A stretch of DNA of 64,000 bases from positions 1,064,314 to 1,128,313 of the forward strand of contig NZ_KQ948423.1 in the NCBI RefSeq assembly GCF_001514065.1. The letters run 5' to 3'. Source of the stretch: Streptomyces antibioticus. GTDB taxonomy: Bacteria; Actinomycetota; Actinomycetes; Streptomycetales; Streptomycetaceae. Position numbers and translations under genes: made by a program. How positions within the stretch are numbered: position 1 is the stretch's first letter; each line of letters opens with the position of its first letter. Below the pieces are notes generated by a model. It saw only the letters and a program-made list of their open reading frames with translations, searched no databases and was not told the origin of the DNA. Positions 33,701 to 43,023 of this stretch are shown in pieces.

Positions 33701-34547
33701 GCAGACCTACGAGAACGCCCCGGGCGTCGACGCGAACGCCCCCACCGTCATCGCCGACAACGTCGACATCGTCTACCGCGTCAACGGCACCGGCGCCGGC
33801 AAGGGCTCCGCGACCGCCGCCCTCAACCGCATCCTGCGCCGCGAGAAGACCGAGAAGGCGTCCGGCGTCCGCAAGGTGCACGCGGTGAAGAAGGTGTCGT
33901 TCGTCGCCTACAAGGGCGAGGCCATCGGGCTCATCGGCACCAACGGCTCCGGCAAGTCGACCCTGCTGAAGGCGGTCGCGGGCCTGCTCCCCGTGGAGAG
34001 CGGCGCCATCTACACCGACGGCCAGCCCTCCCTGCTCGGCGTCAACGCGGCCCTGATGGGCGACCTCACCGGCGAGCGCAACGTCTACCTCGGCGGCCTC
34101 GCGATGGGCATGTCCCGGGAGCAGATCAAGGAGCGCTACCAGGAGATCGTCGACTTCTCCGGCATCAACGAGAAGGGCGACTTCATCACCCTGCCCATGC
34201 GCACCTACTCCTCCGGCATGGGCGCCCGGCTCCGCTTCTCCATCGCCGCCGCCAAGGACCACGACGTCCTGCTCATCGACGAGGCCCTCGCCACCGGCGA
34301 CCGCTCCTTCCAGAAGCGCTCCGAGCAGCGCATCCGCGAGCTGCGCAAGCACGCCGGCACGGTGTTCCTGGTCAGCCACAACAACAAGTCGATCCGCGAC
34401 ACCTGCGACCGGGTGCTGTGGCTGGAGCGCGGCGAGCTGCGCATGGACGGACCCACCGAGGACGTCCTGAAGGAGTACGAGGCCTTCACCGGCGACAAGA
34501 CGACCACGAAGCCCAAGGCCAAGCCGAAGCCGAAGGCCGCCGTCTAG
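33693..34547 (+). CDS. Polysaccharide/teichoic-acid ABC exporter ATPase (TagH/Wzt-like)
   Basis: 284 residues. Walker A IGTNGSGKST (81-90), signature TYSSGMGARLRFSIA and Walker B VLLIDEALATGD, typical of the O-antigen/teichoic-acid exporter ATPases. A Lys/Pro-rich tail replaces the carbohydrate-binding C-terminal domain of some Wzt proteins. GTG start at 33693 overlaps the permease stop, with GAGGAGA upstream. The stop overlaps the convergent GtrA gene by 4 bp. Confidence 0.9.
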   Translation: MAEQTYENAPGVDANAPTVIADNVDIVYRVNGTGAGKGSATAALNRILRREKTEKASGVRKVHAVKKVSFVAYKGEAIGLIGTNGSGKSTLLKAVAGLLPVESGAIYTDGQPSLLGVNAALMGDLTGERNVYLGGLAMGMSREQIKERYQEIVDFSGINEKGDFITLPMRTYSSGMGARLRFSIAAAKDHDVLLIDEALATGDRSFQKRSEQRIRELRKHAGTVFLVSHNNKSIRDTCDRVLWLERGELRMDGPTEDVLKEYEAFTGDKTTTKPKAKPKPKAAV

Positions 34548-34933
34548 GACCGGCTGAGCGCTTCCTGCGGCACCGACCACGTGCGGCGGACCAGGAACCG
34601 GAAAGCCGACGCCAGCACGAGGGACACGGCCTTCACGGCGTTCGACCCGAGCGGTCCGTGAAGGCCGAGGCCGTGATAGCCGACGTAGAACAGGCCGCTC
34701 TCCATCACCACCCCGATCCCGCGGAAGGCGAAGAACAGGGTGGGCCCCTCGCCGATCCCCGCCGCGTGGTCGCGGTGGGCGAGGAGGCGCAGGCCCAGGT
34801 AGTTCGTGAACACGGCGATGACACTCGCGAGCACCGTCGCCACCAGGGCTTCCCGGTCGAGCCCGTGCAGCAGCACATTGAAGACGACGAAATTCATCAC
34901 GGCACCGCTGCCGCCGGCAACCCACGCGTTCAC
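34544..34933 (-). CDS. GtrA-family membrane protein
   Basis: 129 residues, four transmembrane helices (VAGGSGAVMNFVVFNVLL, VLASVIAVFTNYLGLRLLA, LFFAFRGIGVVMESGLFYV, AVSLVLASAFRFLV). GtrA proteins are thought to help move lipid-linked sugars across the membrane. The start is GTG 34933. It converges on the TagH-like gene, again in an envelope-polysaccharide context. Confidence 0.85.
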   Translation of the reverse strand: MNAWVAGGSGAVMNFVVFNVLLHGLDREALVATVLASVIAVFTNYLGLRLLAHRDHAAGIGEGPTLFFAFRGIGVVMESGLFYVGYHGLGLHGPLGSNAVKAVSLVLASAFRFLVRRTWSVPQEALSRS

Positions 34934-35001
34934 GTCACAACTCTTAGCGGGAAACGGTAATTCGTGGCCCTCCCCTTTGCCTAAAGCAAGCCAAGAAAAG
35001 A

Positions 35002-35034
35002 AGCGCCCCGAGCCGATTCCCGGCCCGGGGCGCT
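35002..35034 (-). terminator. Terminator of the NAD-GDH gene
   Basis: A 9-bp GC stem (35002-35010 with 35026-35034), extendable by three pairs past a bulge, lies 35 bp after the stop and is followed on the minus strand by TTCTTTTCTTGG. Confidence 0.8.
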
Positions 35035-35068
35035 CTGTTGCTCGTACCGCACTACGAGCTCGTACGGC

Positions 35069-38000
35069 CTACGAATGCGTTCGCAGCAGCGTGCGCATGG
35101 TCCGCATGGCCACCGACAGGTTGGCGAGGTCGAACGTCTCCGAACTCTGGATCTCCTCCAGGGTGGTGCGCGCCCGGCCGAGGATCGCCGCGTTCTTCTC
35201 CTCCCACGCCTTGAAGCGCTGCTCGGGAGTGGAGGTGCCGTTGCCGACCGCGAGGACGTCGGCGGTCAGCGCCGAGTGGGCCGCGTAGAGGTCCTCGCGG
35301 ATGGAGGCGCGGGCCATGGACTGCCAGCGGTCCGCACGGGGCAGCTCGATGATGCGGTCCATGAGCTGCGTGATGTGCAGCCGGTCGGCGAGGTCGTAGT
35401 AGACCTCGGCGACGTCCAGCGGCTTCTTGCCGCCCCGGTCGGCCACCGAGACGATGTCGAGCGTGGGGAAGGCGGAGGAGAACCCGGCCACGCGCGTGGC
35501 GAGTTCGTCCGGGACGCCGGCGCCCGACAGCTCGTCGTAGATCCGCTGGTACCACTCCAGGTCCGCGCCCCGCAGCAGCTTCGGCAGCTGCGACCACACC
35601 TGTTCGACCCGCTCACCGAAGAACTCGACGGTCTCGGCGAGCTGGAGCGGCTGCGGCCGGTTGTTGAGCAGCCAGCGCGTGCCGCGCTCGACGAGGCGGC
35701 GCGAGTGCAGCCGGATACGGGTCTGCACGGCGGCCTCGACCTTGTTGTCGAGGGCCTCCACCCCGTCCCACACGGCGGCCGAGCGGAAGATCGCGCGGGC
35801 CGCGGTCTGCGCCCGGACGATCTCCTCCAGGGAGGCCCCGGTCTCCTCGCGCAGGCGGTGCAGGTACGTCGTACCGCCCGTGTTGACCGTGTCGTTGACG
35901 AGGACGGTCGTGATGATCTCGCGGGCCAGCGGGTGGCTGTGCATCTGGTCGGCGAACTTCTCGTGCAGCGCGGTCGGGAAGTACGCGTCGAGCAGGGTGC
36001 GCAGATACGGGTCGTCCGGCAGCGAGGTGTGCAGCAGCTCGTCGGAGACCGTGATCTTCGTGTATGCCAGCAGCACGGCCGTCTCCGGGCCGGTCAGGCC
36101 CTGGCCGTTGGAGAGGCGCTCGCGGATCTGGCGGTCGGTGGGCAGGAACTCCAGGGCCCGGTCGAGGTGACCCTCCCTGACCAGGTGGCGCATGAAGCGC
36201 TGCTGGGCGTGGAGCATGTCCTTGGACTGGGCGAGCGCGTTGGCGATCGCGGTGTTCTGCGCGTAGTTGTTGCGCAGGACCAGGCGGCCGACCTCGTCGG
36301 TCATCTCGGCGAGCAGCTTGTTGCGCTGCTTGACCGTCATGTCGCCCTCGGTGACCAGGCCGTTGAGCAGGATCTTGATGTTCACCTCGTGGTCGGAGGT
36401 GTCCACGCCCGCGCTGTTGTCGATGGCATCGGTGTTGATCTTGCCGCCGTGCAGGGCGAACTCGATCCGGCCGAGCTGGGTCAGGCCCAGGTTGCCGCCC
36501 TCGCCGACGACCTTGACGCGCAGATCGGCGCCGTCGACGCGGATCGGGTCGTTGGCCTTGTCGCCGACGTCCGCGTGCGACTCGGCGCTCGACTTCACGT
36601 ATGTGCCGATGCCGCCGTTCCACAGCAGGTCGACCGGCGCCTGGAGGATCGCCTTCATCAGGTCGGCCGGCGTCATCTTGGAGACCTTGCCCTCGATGCC
36701 GAGGGCCTCGCGGATGTGCGCGTTGAGCGGGATGGCCTTGGCGGTACGCGGGAACACGCCGCCGCCGGCCGAGATCAGCTCGGCGTTGTAGTCGGCCCAG
36801 CTGGAGCGCGGCAGCTCGAAGACGCGGCGCCGCTCGGCGTAGGAGGTCGCCGAGTCCGGGTTCGGGTCGATGAAGATGTGCCGGTGGTCGAAGGCGGCGA
36901 CCAGGCGGATGTGCTCGCTGAGCAGCATGCCGTTGCCGAACACGTCACCGGACATGTCACCGATGCCGACGACCGTGAAGTCCTCGGTCTGGGTGTCGAC
37001 GCCCAGCTCCCGGAAGTGCCGCTTGACGGACTCCCAGGCGCCGCGCGCGGTGATGCCCATGCCCTTGTGGTCGTAACCGGCCGAGCCGCCGGAGGCGAAG
37101 GCGTCGCCGAGCCAGAAGTTGTACGACTCCGCGACCCCGTTGGCGATGTCGGAGAACGTGGCGGTGCCCTTGTCGGCGGCGACGACGAGGTAGGTGTCGT
37201 CCTCGTCGTGCCGGACGACGTCGGCGGGCGGGACGACTTCACCGGCGACCATGTTGTCGGTGATGTCGAGCAGCGCCGAGATGAACACCTTGTAGCTGGC
37301 GATGCCCTCGGCCAGCCACGCCTCCCGGTCCACGCTCGGGTCGGGCAGCTGCTTGGCGACGAAGCCGCCCTTGGCGCCGACCGGCACGATGACGGTGTTC
37401 TTCACCATCTGCGCCTTCACCAGGCCGAGGATCTCGGTCCGGAAGTCCTCACGCCGGTCGGACCAGCGCAGACCGCCGCGCGCGACCTTGCCGAAGCGCA
37501 GGTGCACGCCCTCGACGCGCGGGGAGTAGACCCAGATCTCGAACGCCGGGCGCGGAGCCGGCAGGTCCGGGATGGCCTGCGGGTCGAACTTCATGGAGAC
37601 GTACTCGTGCGGCTTGCCGCCCGCGGCCTCCTGGAAGAAGTTCGTACGGAGCGTCGCCTTGATGACGGTCAGGAAGGACCGCAGGATGCGGTCCTCGTCG
37701 AGGCTGGCCACCTGGTCGAGCGCCGCGTCGACCTCTTCGAGGAGGGCGTCGACGATCTCGTGGCCCGCGCGCTGCCGGTCCGGCGACATCCGCGCCTCGA
37801 AGAGCGAGACGAGCAGCCGGGTGGTGTGGACGTTGTTGCGAAGGGTGTCCTCCATGTAGTCCTGCGAGAACGTCGAGCCCGCCTGGCGCAGGTACTTGGC
37901 GTACGCCCGCAGCACCATCGCCTGCCGCCAGCCGAGCCCTGCGCTCAGCACGAGGGCGTTGAAGCCGTCGTTCTCCGCCTTGCCCGTCCAGGTCGCGGCG

Positions 38001-40009
38001 AAGGCCTCCTGGAAGCGCTCACGGCCGTCGTCGCCGAGGTAGTCCCCGGCGCCGTTCTGCGACTTGGGCATCCGCAGACCGAAGTCGTAGATCCAGGCGG
38101 TCGTACGGTCCGAGCAGCGCAGTTCGTACGGCCGCTCGTCGGTGACCTCGACGCCGAGGCGGCTGAGGACCGGCAGGACGGCGGACAGCGAGACCGCCTC
38201 GCCCTTGCGGTAGATCTTGAAGCGGCGCTCCTCGGGGGCCGAGCCGACCGGCTCGTACAGGCTCAGGGCGAAGTTGTTCTCCTCGCTGAGCTGCTCCAGG
38301 TTGCACAGGTCGGCGACGGCCGCGCGCGGGGTGTGGTCGGCCTTGTAGCCCTCGGGGAAGGCGCTGCCGTAGCGGCGCAGCAGCTCGGCGGCGCGCTCCT
38401 CGCCCAGCTCGCCGGTGAGCGCCTCGGCGAACCCGTCGGCCCAGGAGCGGGCGGCCTCGACGAGGCGGGCCTCGATGCGCTCCTTGTCGCCGTCGCTGAG
38501 CTCCGGCAGCTCGGTGCCCTGCGGGACGCGGACCACGAAGTGCAGCCGGGACAGGATCGACTCGGTGTTCCAGGCGGTGAAGTCGACGCTGGTGCCGCCG
38601 AGCTCCTCCTTCAGGATGTCGATGATCCGGAGCCGGACGCCGGTGGTGTACCGGTCGCGGGGCAGGTAGACGAGGGCGGAGTAGTAGCGGCCGTACTCGT
38701 CCTGGCGCAGGTACAGCCGCAGCCGGCGCCGCTCCTGGAGGTAGAGGACGCTCGTGACGATGGACTGGAGCTCGTCGGCCGGGGTCTGGAAGAGCTCGTC
38801 ACGCGGGTAGGTCTCCAGGATCTGGAGCAGGTCGCGCCCGTCGTGGCTGTTGGGCGAGAACCCGGCGCGCTGGAGCACCTCGTCCACCTTGCGGCGGATC
38901 ACGGGAACCCGGCGCACGGACTCGGTGTAGGCGGCGGACGAGAACAGCCCGAGGAAACGCCGCTCCCCGACGACATTGCCCTCGGCGTCGAACTTCTTCA
39001 CCCCGATGTAGTCGAGGTACGACGGCCGGTGCACGGTCGCGCGGCTGTTGGCCTTGGTCAGCACCAGCAGCCGGTGCTCGCGGGCCTTGGCCCGGGCGTC
39101 GGCGGGCAGCCGCTCGAAGGAGGGGCTGACGGGGTGGCTCTCGTCGTCCGCGTGGTGCGGGTCGGCGCGCAGGATGCCGAGCCCGGTGCCCGGCACGGCG
39201 GCGAGGGAGTCGTCGTCGCGGAGCTGGTACTCGCGGTAGCCGAGGAAGGTGAAGTGGTCGGCGGCCAGCCAGCGCAGCAGCTCACGGGCCTCCTCGACCT
39301 CCTGCCCGGGCAGGTCGGAGGCGGTGGGCTCGACGGGCAGGTCCTCGGCGATGCGCAGCGCCGCCTCGCGCATCTTCTCCCAGTCCTCGACCGTCTCCCG
39401 GACGTCCGACAGCACCCGCAGCAGATCGGCGGTGATCTGCTTGAGGTCGGCGCGGTCGGTCTCGCGGTCGATCTCCACATGGATCCACGACTCGGTGTGC
39501 GCGTCGTGCGGAAGCTCGCTGCGGTCGCCGGCGGGGCGCTGCGGGAGCACCTCGATGAGCTGTCCGGTCACATCACGCCGGACGACGACCTGCGGGTGGA
39601 TGACGACATGGATGCCGCGCCCCTGCCGGGTCAGCTCGTTGGTGACCGAGTCGACGAGGAAGGGCATGTCGTCGGTGACGACCTCGACGATCGAATGGCT
39701 GCACGCCCAGCCGTTCTCTTCCACCGTGGGCGTGAGGACCCGCACATTGGCCGTGCCCTGTGGCCGGTTCTCGGCCAGCCGGTAATGCGAAAGGGCGGCT
39801 CCGAAGACATCGACCGGGTCGCGGCCGGTGAGGTCCTCCGGGGCGGTGTGCAGGTAGTAGCGCTGGAGGAACGCGAGCACGGATTCCCGGTCGGGGGTGC
39901 CCTTGTCCGTCGTCCCGGTCGGTAGGCGCCCCCCGACCGGGCTGTTCTCAGCTACCCGGGCAGCCCTTTCGAGCAGCTCGGCCTTGGCTTCGTCCAGCTT
40001 GGTCTGCAT
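35069..40009 (-). CDS. gdh: NAD-specific glutamate dehydrogenase, large (180-kDa class)
   Basis: 1646 residues, the standard length of the large NAD-GDH class first described in Streptomyces clavuligerus. It oxidatively deaminates glutamate to 2-oxoglutarate and ammonium. Long N-terminal regulatory domains (ACT-like) precede the catalytic core: VRGGLRWSDRREDFRTE-like segment, VPVGAKGGFVAKQLPDP with the substrate lysine, VGIGDMSGDVFGNGML in the nucleotide-binding fold and FIDPNPD, and a helical C-terminal domain. ATG 40009 has GAGGAC upstream. A terminator follows directly. It is single-copy here and likely used when amino acids are carbon sources. Confidence 0.96.
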   Translation of the reverse strand: MQTKLDEAKAELLERAARVAENSPVGGRLPTGTTDKGTPDRESVLAFLQRYYLHTAPEDLTGRDPVDVFGAALSHYRLAENRPQGTANVRVLTPTVEENGWACSHSIVEVVTDDMPFLVDSVTNELTRQGRGIHVVIHPQVVVRRDVTGQLIEVLPQRPAGDRSELPHDAHTESWIHVEIDRETDRADLKQITADLLRVLSDVRETVEDWEKMREAALRIAEDLPVEPTASDLPGQEVEEARELLRWLAADHFTFLGYREYQLRDDDSLAAVPGTGLGILRADPHHADDESHPVSPSFERLPADARAKAREHRLLVLTKANSRATVHRPSYLDYIGVKKFDAEGNVVGERRFLGLFSSAAYTESVRRVPVIRRKVDEVLQRAGFSPNSHDGRDLLQILETYPRDELFQTPADELQSIVTSVLYLQERRRLRLYLRQDEYGRYYSALVYLPRDRYTTGVRLRIIDILKEELGGTSVDFTAWNTESILSRLHFVVRVPQGTELPELSDGDKERIEARLVEAARSWADGFAEALTGELGEERAAELLRRYGSAFPEGYKADHTPRAAVADLCNLEQLSEENNFALSLYEPVGSAPEERRFKIYRKGEAVSLSAVLPVLSRLGVEVTDERPYELRCSDRTTAWIYDFGLRMPKSQNGAGDYLGDDGRERFQEAFAATWTGKAENDGFNALVLSAGLGWRQAMVLRAYAKYLRQAGSTFSQDYMEDTLRNNVHTTRLLVSLFEARMSPDRQRAGHEIVDALLEEVDAALDQVASLDEDRILRSFLTVIKATLRTNFFQEAAGGKPHEYVSMKFDPQAIPDLPAPRPAFEIWVYSPRVEGVHLRFGKVARGGLRWSDRREDFRTEILGLVKAQMVKNTVIVPVGAKGGFVAKQLPDPSVDREAWLAEGIASYKVFISALLDITDNMVAGEVVPPADVVRHDEDDTYLVVAADKGTATFSDIANGVAESYNFWLGDAFASGGSAGYDHKGMGITARGAWESVKRHFRELGVDTQTEDFTVVGIGDMSGDVFGNGMLLSEHIRLVAAFDHRHIFIDPNPDSATSYAERRRVFELPRSSWADYNAELISAGGGVFPRTAKAIPLNAHIREALGIEGKVSKMTPADLMKAILQAPVDLLWNGGIGTYVKSSAESHADVGDKANDPIRVDGADLRVKVVGEGGNLGLTQLGRIEFALHGGKINTDAIDNSAGVDTSDHEVNIKILLNGLVTEGDMTVKQRNKLLAEMTDEVGRLVLRNNYAQNTAIANALAQSKDMLHAQQRFMRHLVREGHLDRALEFLPTDRQIRERLSNGQGLTGPETAVLLAYTKITVSDELLHTSLPDDPYLRTLLDAYFPTALHEKFADQMHSHPLAREIITTVLVNDTVNTGGTTYLHRLREETGASLEEIVRAQTAARAIFRSAAVWDGVEALDNKVEAAVQTRIRLHSRRLVERGTRWLLNNRPQPLQLAETVEFFGERVEQVWSQLPKLLRGADLEWYQRIYDELSGAGVPDELATRVAGFSSAFPTLDIVSVADRGGKKPLDVAEVYYDLADRLHITQLMDRIIELPRADRWQSMARASIREDLYAAHSALTADVLAVGNGTSTPEQRFKAWEEKNAAILGRARTTLEEIQSSETFDLANLSVAMRTMRTLLRTHS

Positions 40010-40494
40010 TGTCCTCTGGCTCCTGTCGCGCGCCGTTGCGTGACGTAGAAGGAAGTACGGTCTCTTCCCTCTGCGGCCCTACGCCACGGCCCGGGGTGTC
40101 CGGTCCGCTCCGACGCTATGCCGCGAGGTGAGATGGGCGGAGTGATATCAGCCAATGTCGACGCCCTCGAAAGGTGTGACGCTGATCTCCGGGAGGCCCT
40201 GTCACGAGGTGTGCGCGGCGCCCTGGAGGGTTCCGCACCTCCGTCCCGCCCGCGCGGACCAGCGACTGACGCCCGGACACGGATGTCGTCCGTGCTCACC
40301 GGGCGCAGGGCAGGGGCAACGGTGCCCCCGCGAACTATCGCGCTGATCACGCCACCAAGGCTATCGCTCCTTACAGGGGCCCCGTCATGAGCCGTATGTG
40401 TACAAAACCGGGGGTCGAATTTTGACGTTCTGCACAGTCCCCGAACAGTCCCCGACCTCTTGCCAAGTGTCCGTTTCGCATGCACGTTGCCGAC
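40010..40494. promoter_or_regulatory. Divergent promoter region between gdh and the PfpI-like gene
   Basis: 485 bp without a supportable gene. An 11-bp unit ACAGTCCCCGA is repeated in tandem without gap at 40434-40444 and 40445-40455, 40 bp before the PfpI-like start. GTGATATCAGCC (about 40142) and its diverged complement near 40339-40350 form a distant imperfect inverted repeat. Confidence 0.4.
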
Positions 40495-41061
40495 ATGACA
40501 GCCAAAATCCTGATCGTCACCGGTGACGCGGCGGAGTCGCTCGAGGTCCTGTACCCCTACCAGCGCCTCCGCGAGGAGGGCTACGACGTCCACATCGCGG
40601 CCCCGACCCGCAAGAAGCTGCAGTTCGTCGTCCATGACTTCGAACCCGGCTTCGACACCTACACCGAGAAGCCCGGCTACACCTGGCCGGCCGACCTCGC
40701 CTTCGCCGACGTCGACCCCGGCGAGTACGTCGCGGTCGTCATCCCCGGCGGCCGGGCCCCGGAGTACCTCCGCAACGACCCGGAACTCCGCAAGATCCTG
40801 AAGTCCTTCTTCGACGCCGACAAGCCGGTCGCCCAGATCTGCCACGGCCCCCTGCTCACCGCCGCGATCGACGGCCTCCGCGGCCGCCGCGTCACGGCGT
40901 ACCCGGCCCTGGAACCCGACATGCAGTCGGCGGGCGCCACCTTCCAGGACACGGAGGCGGTCGTCGACGGCACGCTGGTGTCATCACGGGCCTGGCCGGA
41001 CCACTCGGCGTGGATGAGGGAGTTCTTGACGGTACTGCGGGCCAAGGCGCCGGTGACGTAG
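40495..41061 (+). CDS. DJ-1/PfpI-family protein
   Basis: 188 residues. Class I glutamine-amidotransferase-like fold: AKILIVTGDAAESLEV opening, VVIPGGRAPEYL with the conserved Glu of the family, and the nucleophile elbow C116-H117 in AQICHGPLL. Members act as proteases, glyoxalases or deglycases; the exact reaction cannot be assigned. ATG 40495 was chosen as it begins the first beta-strand; an ATG five codons upstream is possible. Divergent from gdh. Confidence 0.87.
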   Translation: MTAKILIVTGDAAESLEVLYPYQRLREEGYDVHIAAPTRKKLQFVVHDFEPGFDTYTEKPGYTWPADLAFADVDPGEYVAVVIPGGRAPEYLRNDPELRKILKSFFDADKPVAQICHGPLLTAAIDGLRGRRVTAYPALEPDMQSAGATFQDTEAVVDGTLVSSRAWPDHSAWMREFLTVLRAKAPVT

Positions 41062-41371
41062 GACGACCTTGCCCACGGCTGCCCGCGTCCCGCACAGCTG
41101 CGGGCAGCCATGGCCTCACTGCCTGCGCTGTCTGGGTAGCTGCGGGCAGTCGTGTCGCTCGGGCGGCCCCCACCCGACAGCGGCGGCCAGCCGCCTCTGG
41201 CGTAGCTGCGGGCAGTCGTGCCGCTGGGGCGGCACGGGTGGGCGCAGCGGCACCCCGCAAGCGCGGGCGAGCGAAAACCCCGCGACAGCACGCCTACGCC
41301 GGGCAACCGGTCAGCACGCGGGACCTACGCAGGACAACCACTCAGCACGCGCCCCGCATCACGGCATCACG
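41062..41371. repeat. Intergenic repeat region with AGCTGCGGGCAG copies
   Basis: 310 bp without a gene. AGCTGCGGGCAG occurs at 41096-41107, 41138-41149 and 41204-41215; the last two copies continue with TCGTG-n-CGCT-n-GGGCGGC. A 10-bp inverted repeat at 41077-41086 and 41100-41109 may also terminate the PfpI-like gene. The pattern looks like a dispersed intergenic repeat family. Confidence 0.6.
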
Positions 41372-42037
41372 TCACGCCGCTATGCGCTCCGCCTCCGCCA
41401 CAGCCTCGGCCAAGGTGTCCACAACCGGAACGCCGACCTCCTCCAGGCTGGCCCGACCATGCGACCCCCCGGTGTACAGAACGGCCCGCGCCCCCACATG
41501 CAACGCCGCCACCGCGTCATCGGCAGCGTCCCCGATCACCACCGTACGAGCCGGATCCACCCCGGCAAGCGCCGCAACATGCCGCTCCATGTGCTCCGCC
41601 TTGCTCCCCCCGGACGGCCCGACCCGCCCGTCCACCCGCACGAAGTGCGCCTCGATCCCGAACCCCCGCACCAACGGCACCAGCTCGTCATGCCCGTACA
41701 TGCTCAGGATCGACTGGCTGCGCCCGGCCGACCGCCACCCCGCGAGCAACTCCGCCGCCCCGACCGCAAGCCCGCACCCCACCCGGTGCTCGCTGTAGTA
41801 CCGATGGAAGGTCTCATCCATGACCAGCCACTCGGCCTCGGTCGGCAACCGCCCCATCAACCGCTCGTAGAACTTCGGCACCGGCACGCAGTACAGCGCC
41901 CGGTACTGCTCCATCGTGATCGGCGCGAGCCCCAGCTCCGCGAACGCCGCGTTCGTCGCCCCGATGATCGCGTCGTTGTCGTGGAACAGCGTCCCGTTCC
42001 AGTCCCAGACGATGTGCGCGCCCATGTGCATCCCCAT
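41372..42037 (-). CDS. HAD-superfamily hydrolase
   Basis: 221 residues. Cap-bearing HAD fold: motif I D12-W-N14-G-T in VWDWNGTLFHD, motif II around LSMYGH, motif III lysine in GGSKAEHM, motif IV VVIGDAADD. The second motif I aspartate, the usual general acid, is asparagine here, which recurs in some actinobacterial HAD proteins. Start candidates are ATG 42037, 42025 and 42067; 42037 is used. Substrate unknown. Confidence 0.82.
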   Translation of the reverse strand: MGMHMGAHIVWDWNGTLFHDNDAIIGATNAAFAELGLAPITMEQYRALYCVPVPKFYERLMGRLPTEAEWLVMDETFHRYYSEHRVGCGLAVGAAELLAGWRSAGRSQSILSMYGHDELVPLVRGFGIEAHFVRVDGRVGPSGGSKAEHMERHVAALAGVDPARTVVIGDAADDAVAALHVGARAVLYTGGSHGRASLEEVGVPVVDTLAEAVAEAERIAA

Positions 42038-42121
42038 GCCCAAAAACGTACCCGCCCCCACTGACAATCAAGAGACCCCCAGCTCAGAGGGCACAACCAG
42101 CACGCGCAGGCAGCCCCGGCC

Positions 42122-42637
42122 TCAGCCGTCCAGTCCCACCAGATGGGGGATCTCCTGCGTGGCGTACCAGAGCAGCTCGTGGTCCTCGGTCCCGTCCACG
42201 ACGAACTGAGCGTCATCGTCCCCGGCGTCCGCCGCCGCCAGCGCCTCCGCCCCCGCGGCCACATCCGCCTCCGCGTCATCCGCGTCGACATGCACAGCGG
42301 CCGCCTTGGCCAGCGCCACGCCCCCGGCGACCCGCACCTCACCGAGCGCCGCCGGATCGAGCCCCCGGTCGGGGTCGGCGACCGCCGCACCGTCGGGCAC
42401 GTCGACCGCGACCACCACCCGGCGCCGTACCGCGTCGGCGTCCGCCGCCAGCAGCCGCAGCGAGGCGAGCGCGGCCCGGTTGAGCGCCGCGTACTCGAGT
42501 TCCTCGATGTCGTCGGAGACGTACCACTCGCGCAACGCGGGCGTCACGGCGTAGGCGACGAGCGGGTCGGGCCCCAACTCGCCCGTCTTGTACGCCTCGG
42601 CGAGACCGGAGAGGGTCAGGGGGACGTAGACGCGCAT
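42122..42637 (-). CDS. Conserved actinobacterial protein (DUF6912-like)
   Basis: 171 residues. It opens MRVYVPLTLSGLAEAYKTGE and has the pattern AYAVTPALREWYVSDDIEELEYAALNRAA, which I associate with a conserved actinobacterial family of unknown function; the C-terminal half is Ala/Asp-rich and acidic, with an EDHELLWYATQEIPHLV ending. No signal peptide, transmembrane helix or catalytic motif is apparent. It lies 84 bp before the HAD gene on the same strand. Confidence 0.75.
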   Translation of the reverse strand: MRVYVPLTLSGLAEAYKTGELGPDPLVAYAVTPALREWYVSDDIEELEYAALNRAALASLRLLAADADAVRRRVVVAVDVPDGAAVADPDRGLDPAALGEVRVAGGVALAKAAAVHVDADDAEADVAAGAEALAAADAGDDDAQFVVDGTEDHELLWYATQEIPHLVGLDG

Positions 42638-43023
42638 GGTTGCCGCTTTCGTGGTCGGAGAGCGTGGACAAGGGCTCCGCGGAGGTTCCCGGCAGAGCGG
42701 TGACGACCTCCCGAAGAGCCTTCAGGATACGTGCGGGCGTCCCCTTTCGAGTCCCTGCCCGGCCCGTCGGAGGCGTCCACCCACGTCCGGAAACTCACCC
42801 GGCACGCCCCCGCGGGCACGGGCTTCCGGCACCGCGGATCACCCGGATAAGCGAACATTCCGCGCCCTCGCCGCACCCCTCGCGCTTCCTTGCCGCCGTC
42901 GCCCGCGACCCCGTACAAGATCCCCAACCACCGAAGTTACCGCCCGGTACTCAGCGCACTCCATTGCACGGCACCGCACTGCACCGCACCGCACCGCTCC
43001 GGGCTCCACGAACGGGGATCTCC
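42638..43023. other. Intergenic region with CACCGCAC-rich run
   Basis: 386 bp between divergent genes. No supportable ORF. A CACCGCAC-rich stretch (about 42970-43000) precedes the Rv3235-like gene; otherwise only promoter space is evident. Confidence 0.4.

Noticed and set aside
35075-39925. 1616-codon open frame on the plus strand
   Set aside because: It is antisense to NAD-GDH; high G+C third positions keep the complementary frame open. Its composition is Val/Gly/Arg/Leu-rich with no recognisable domain.
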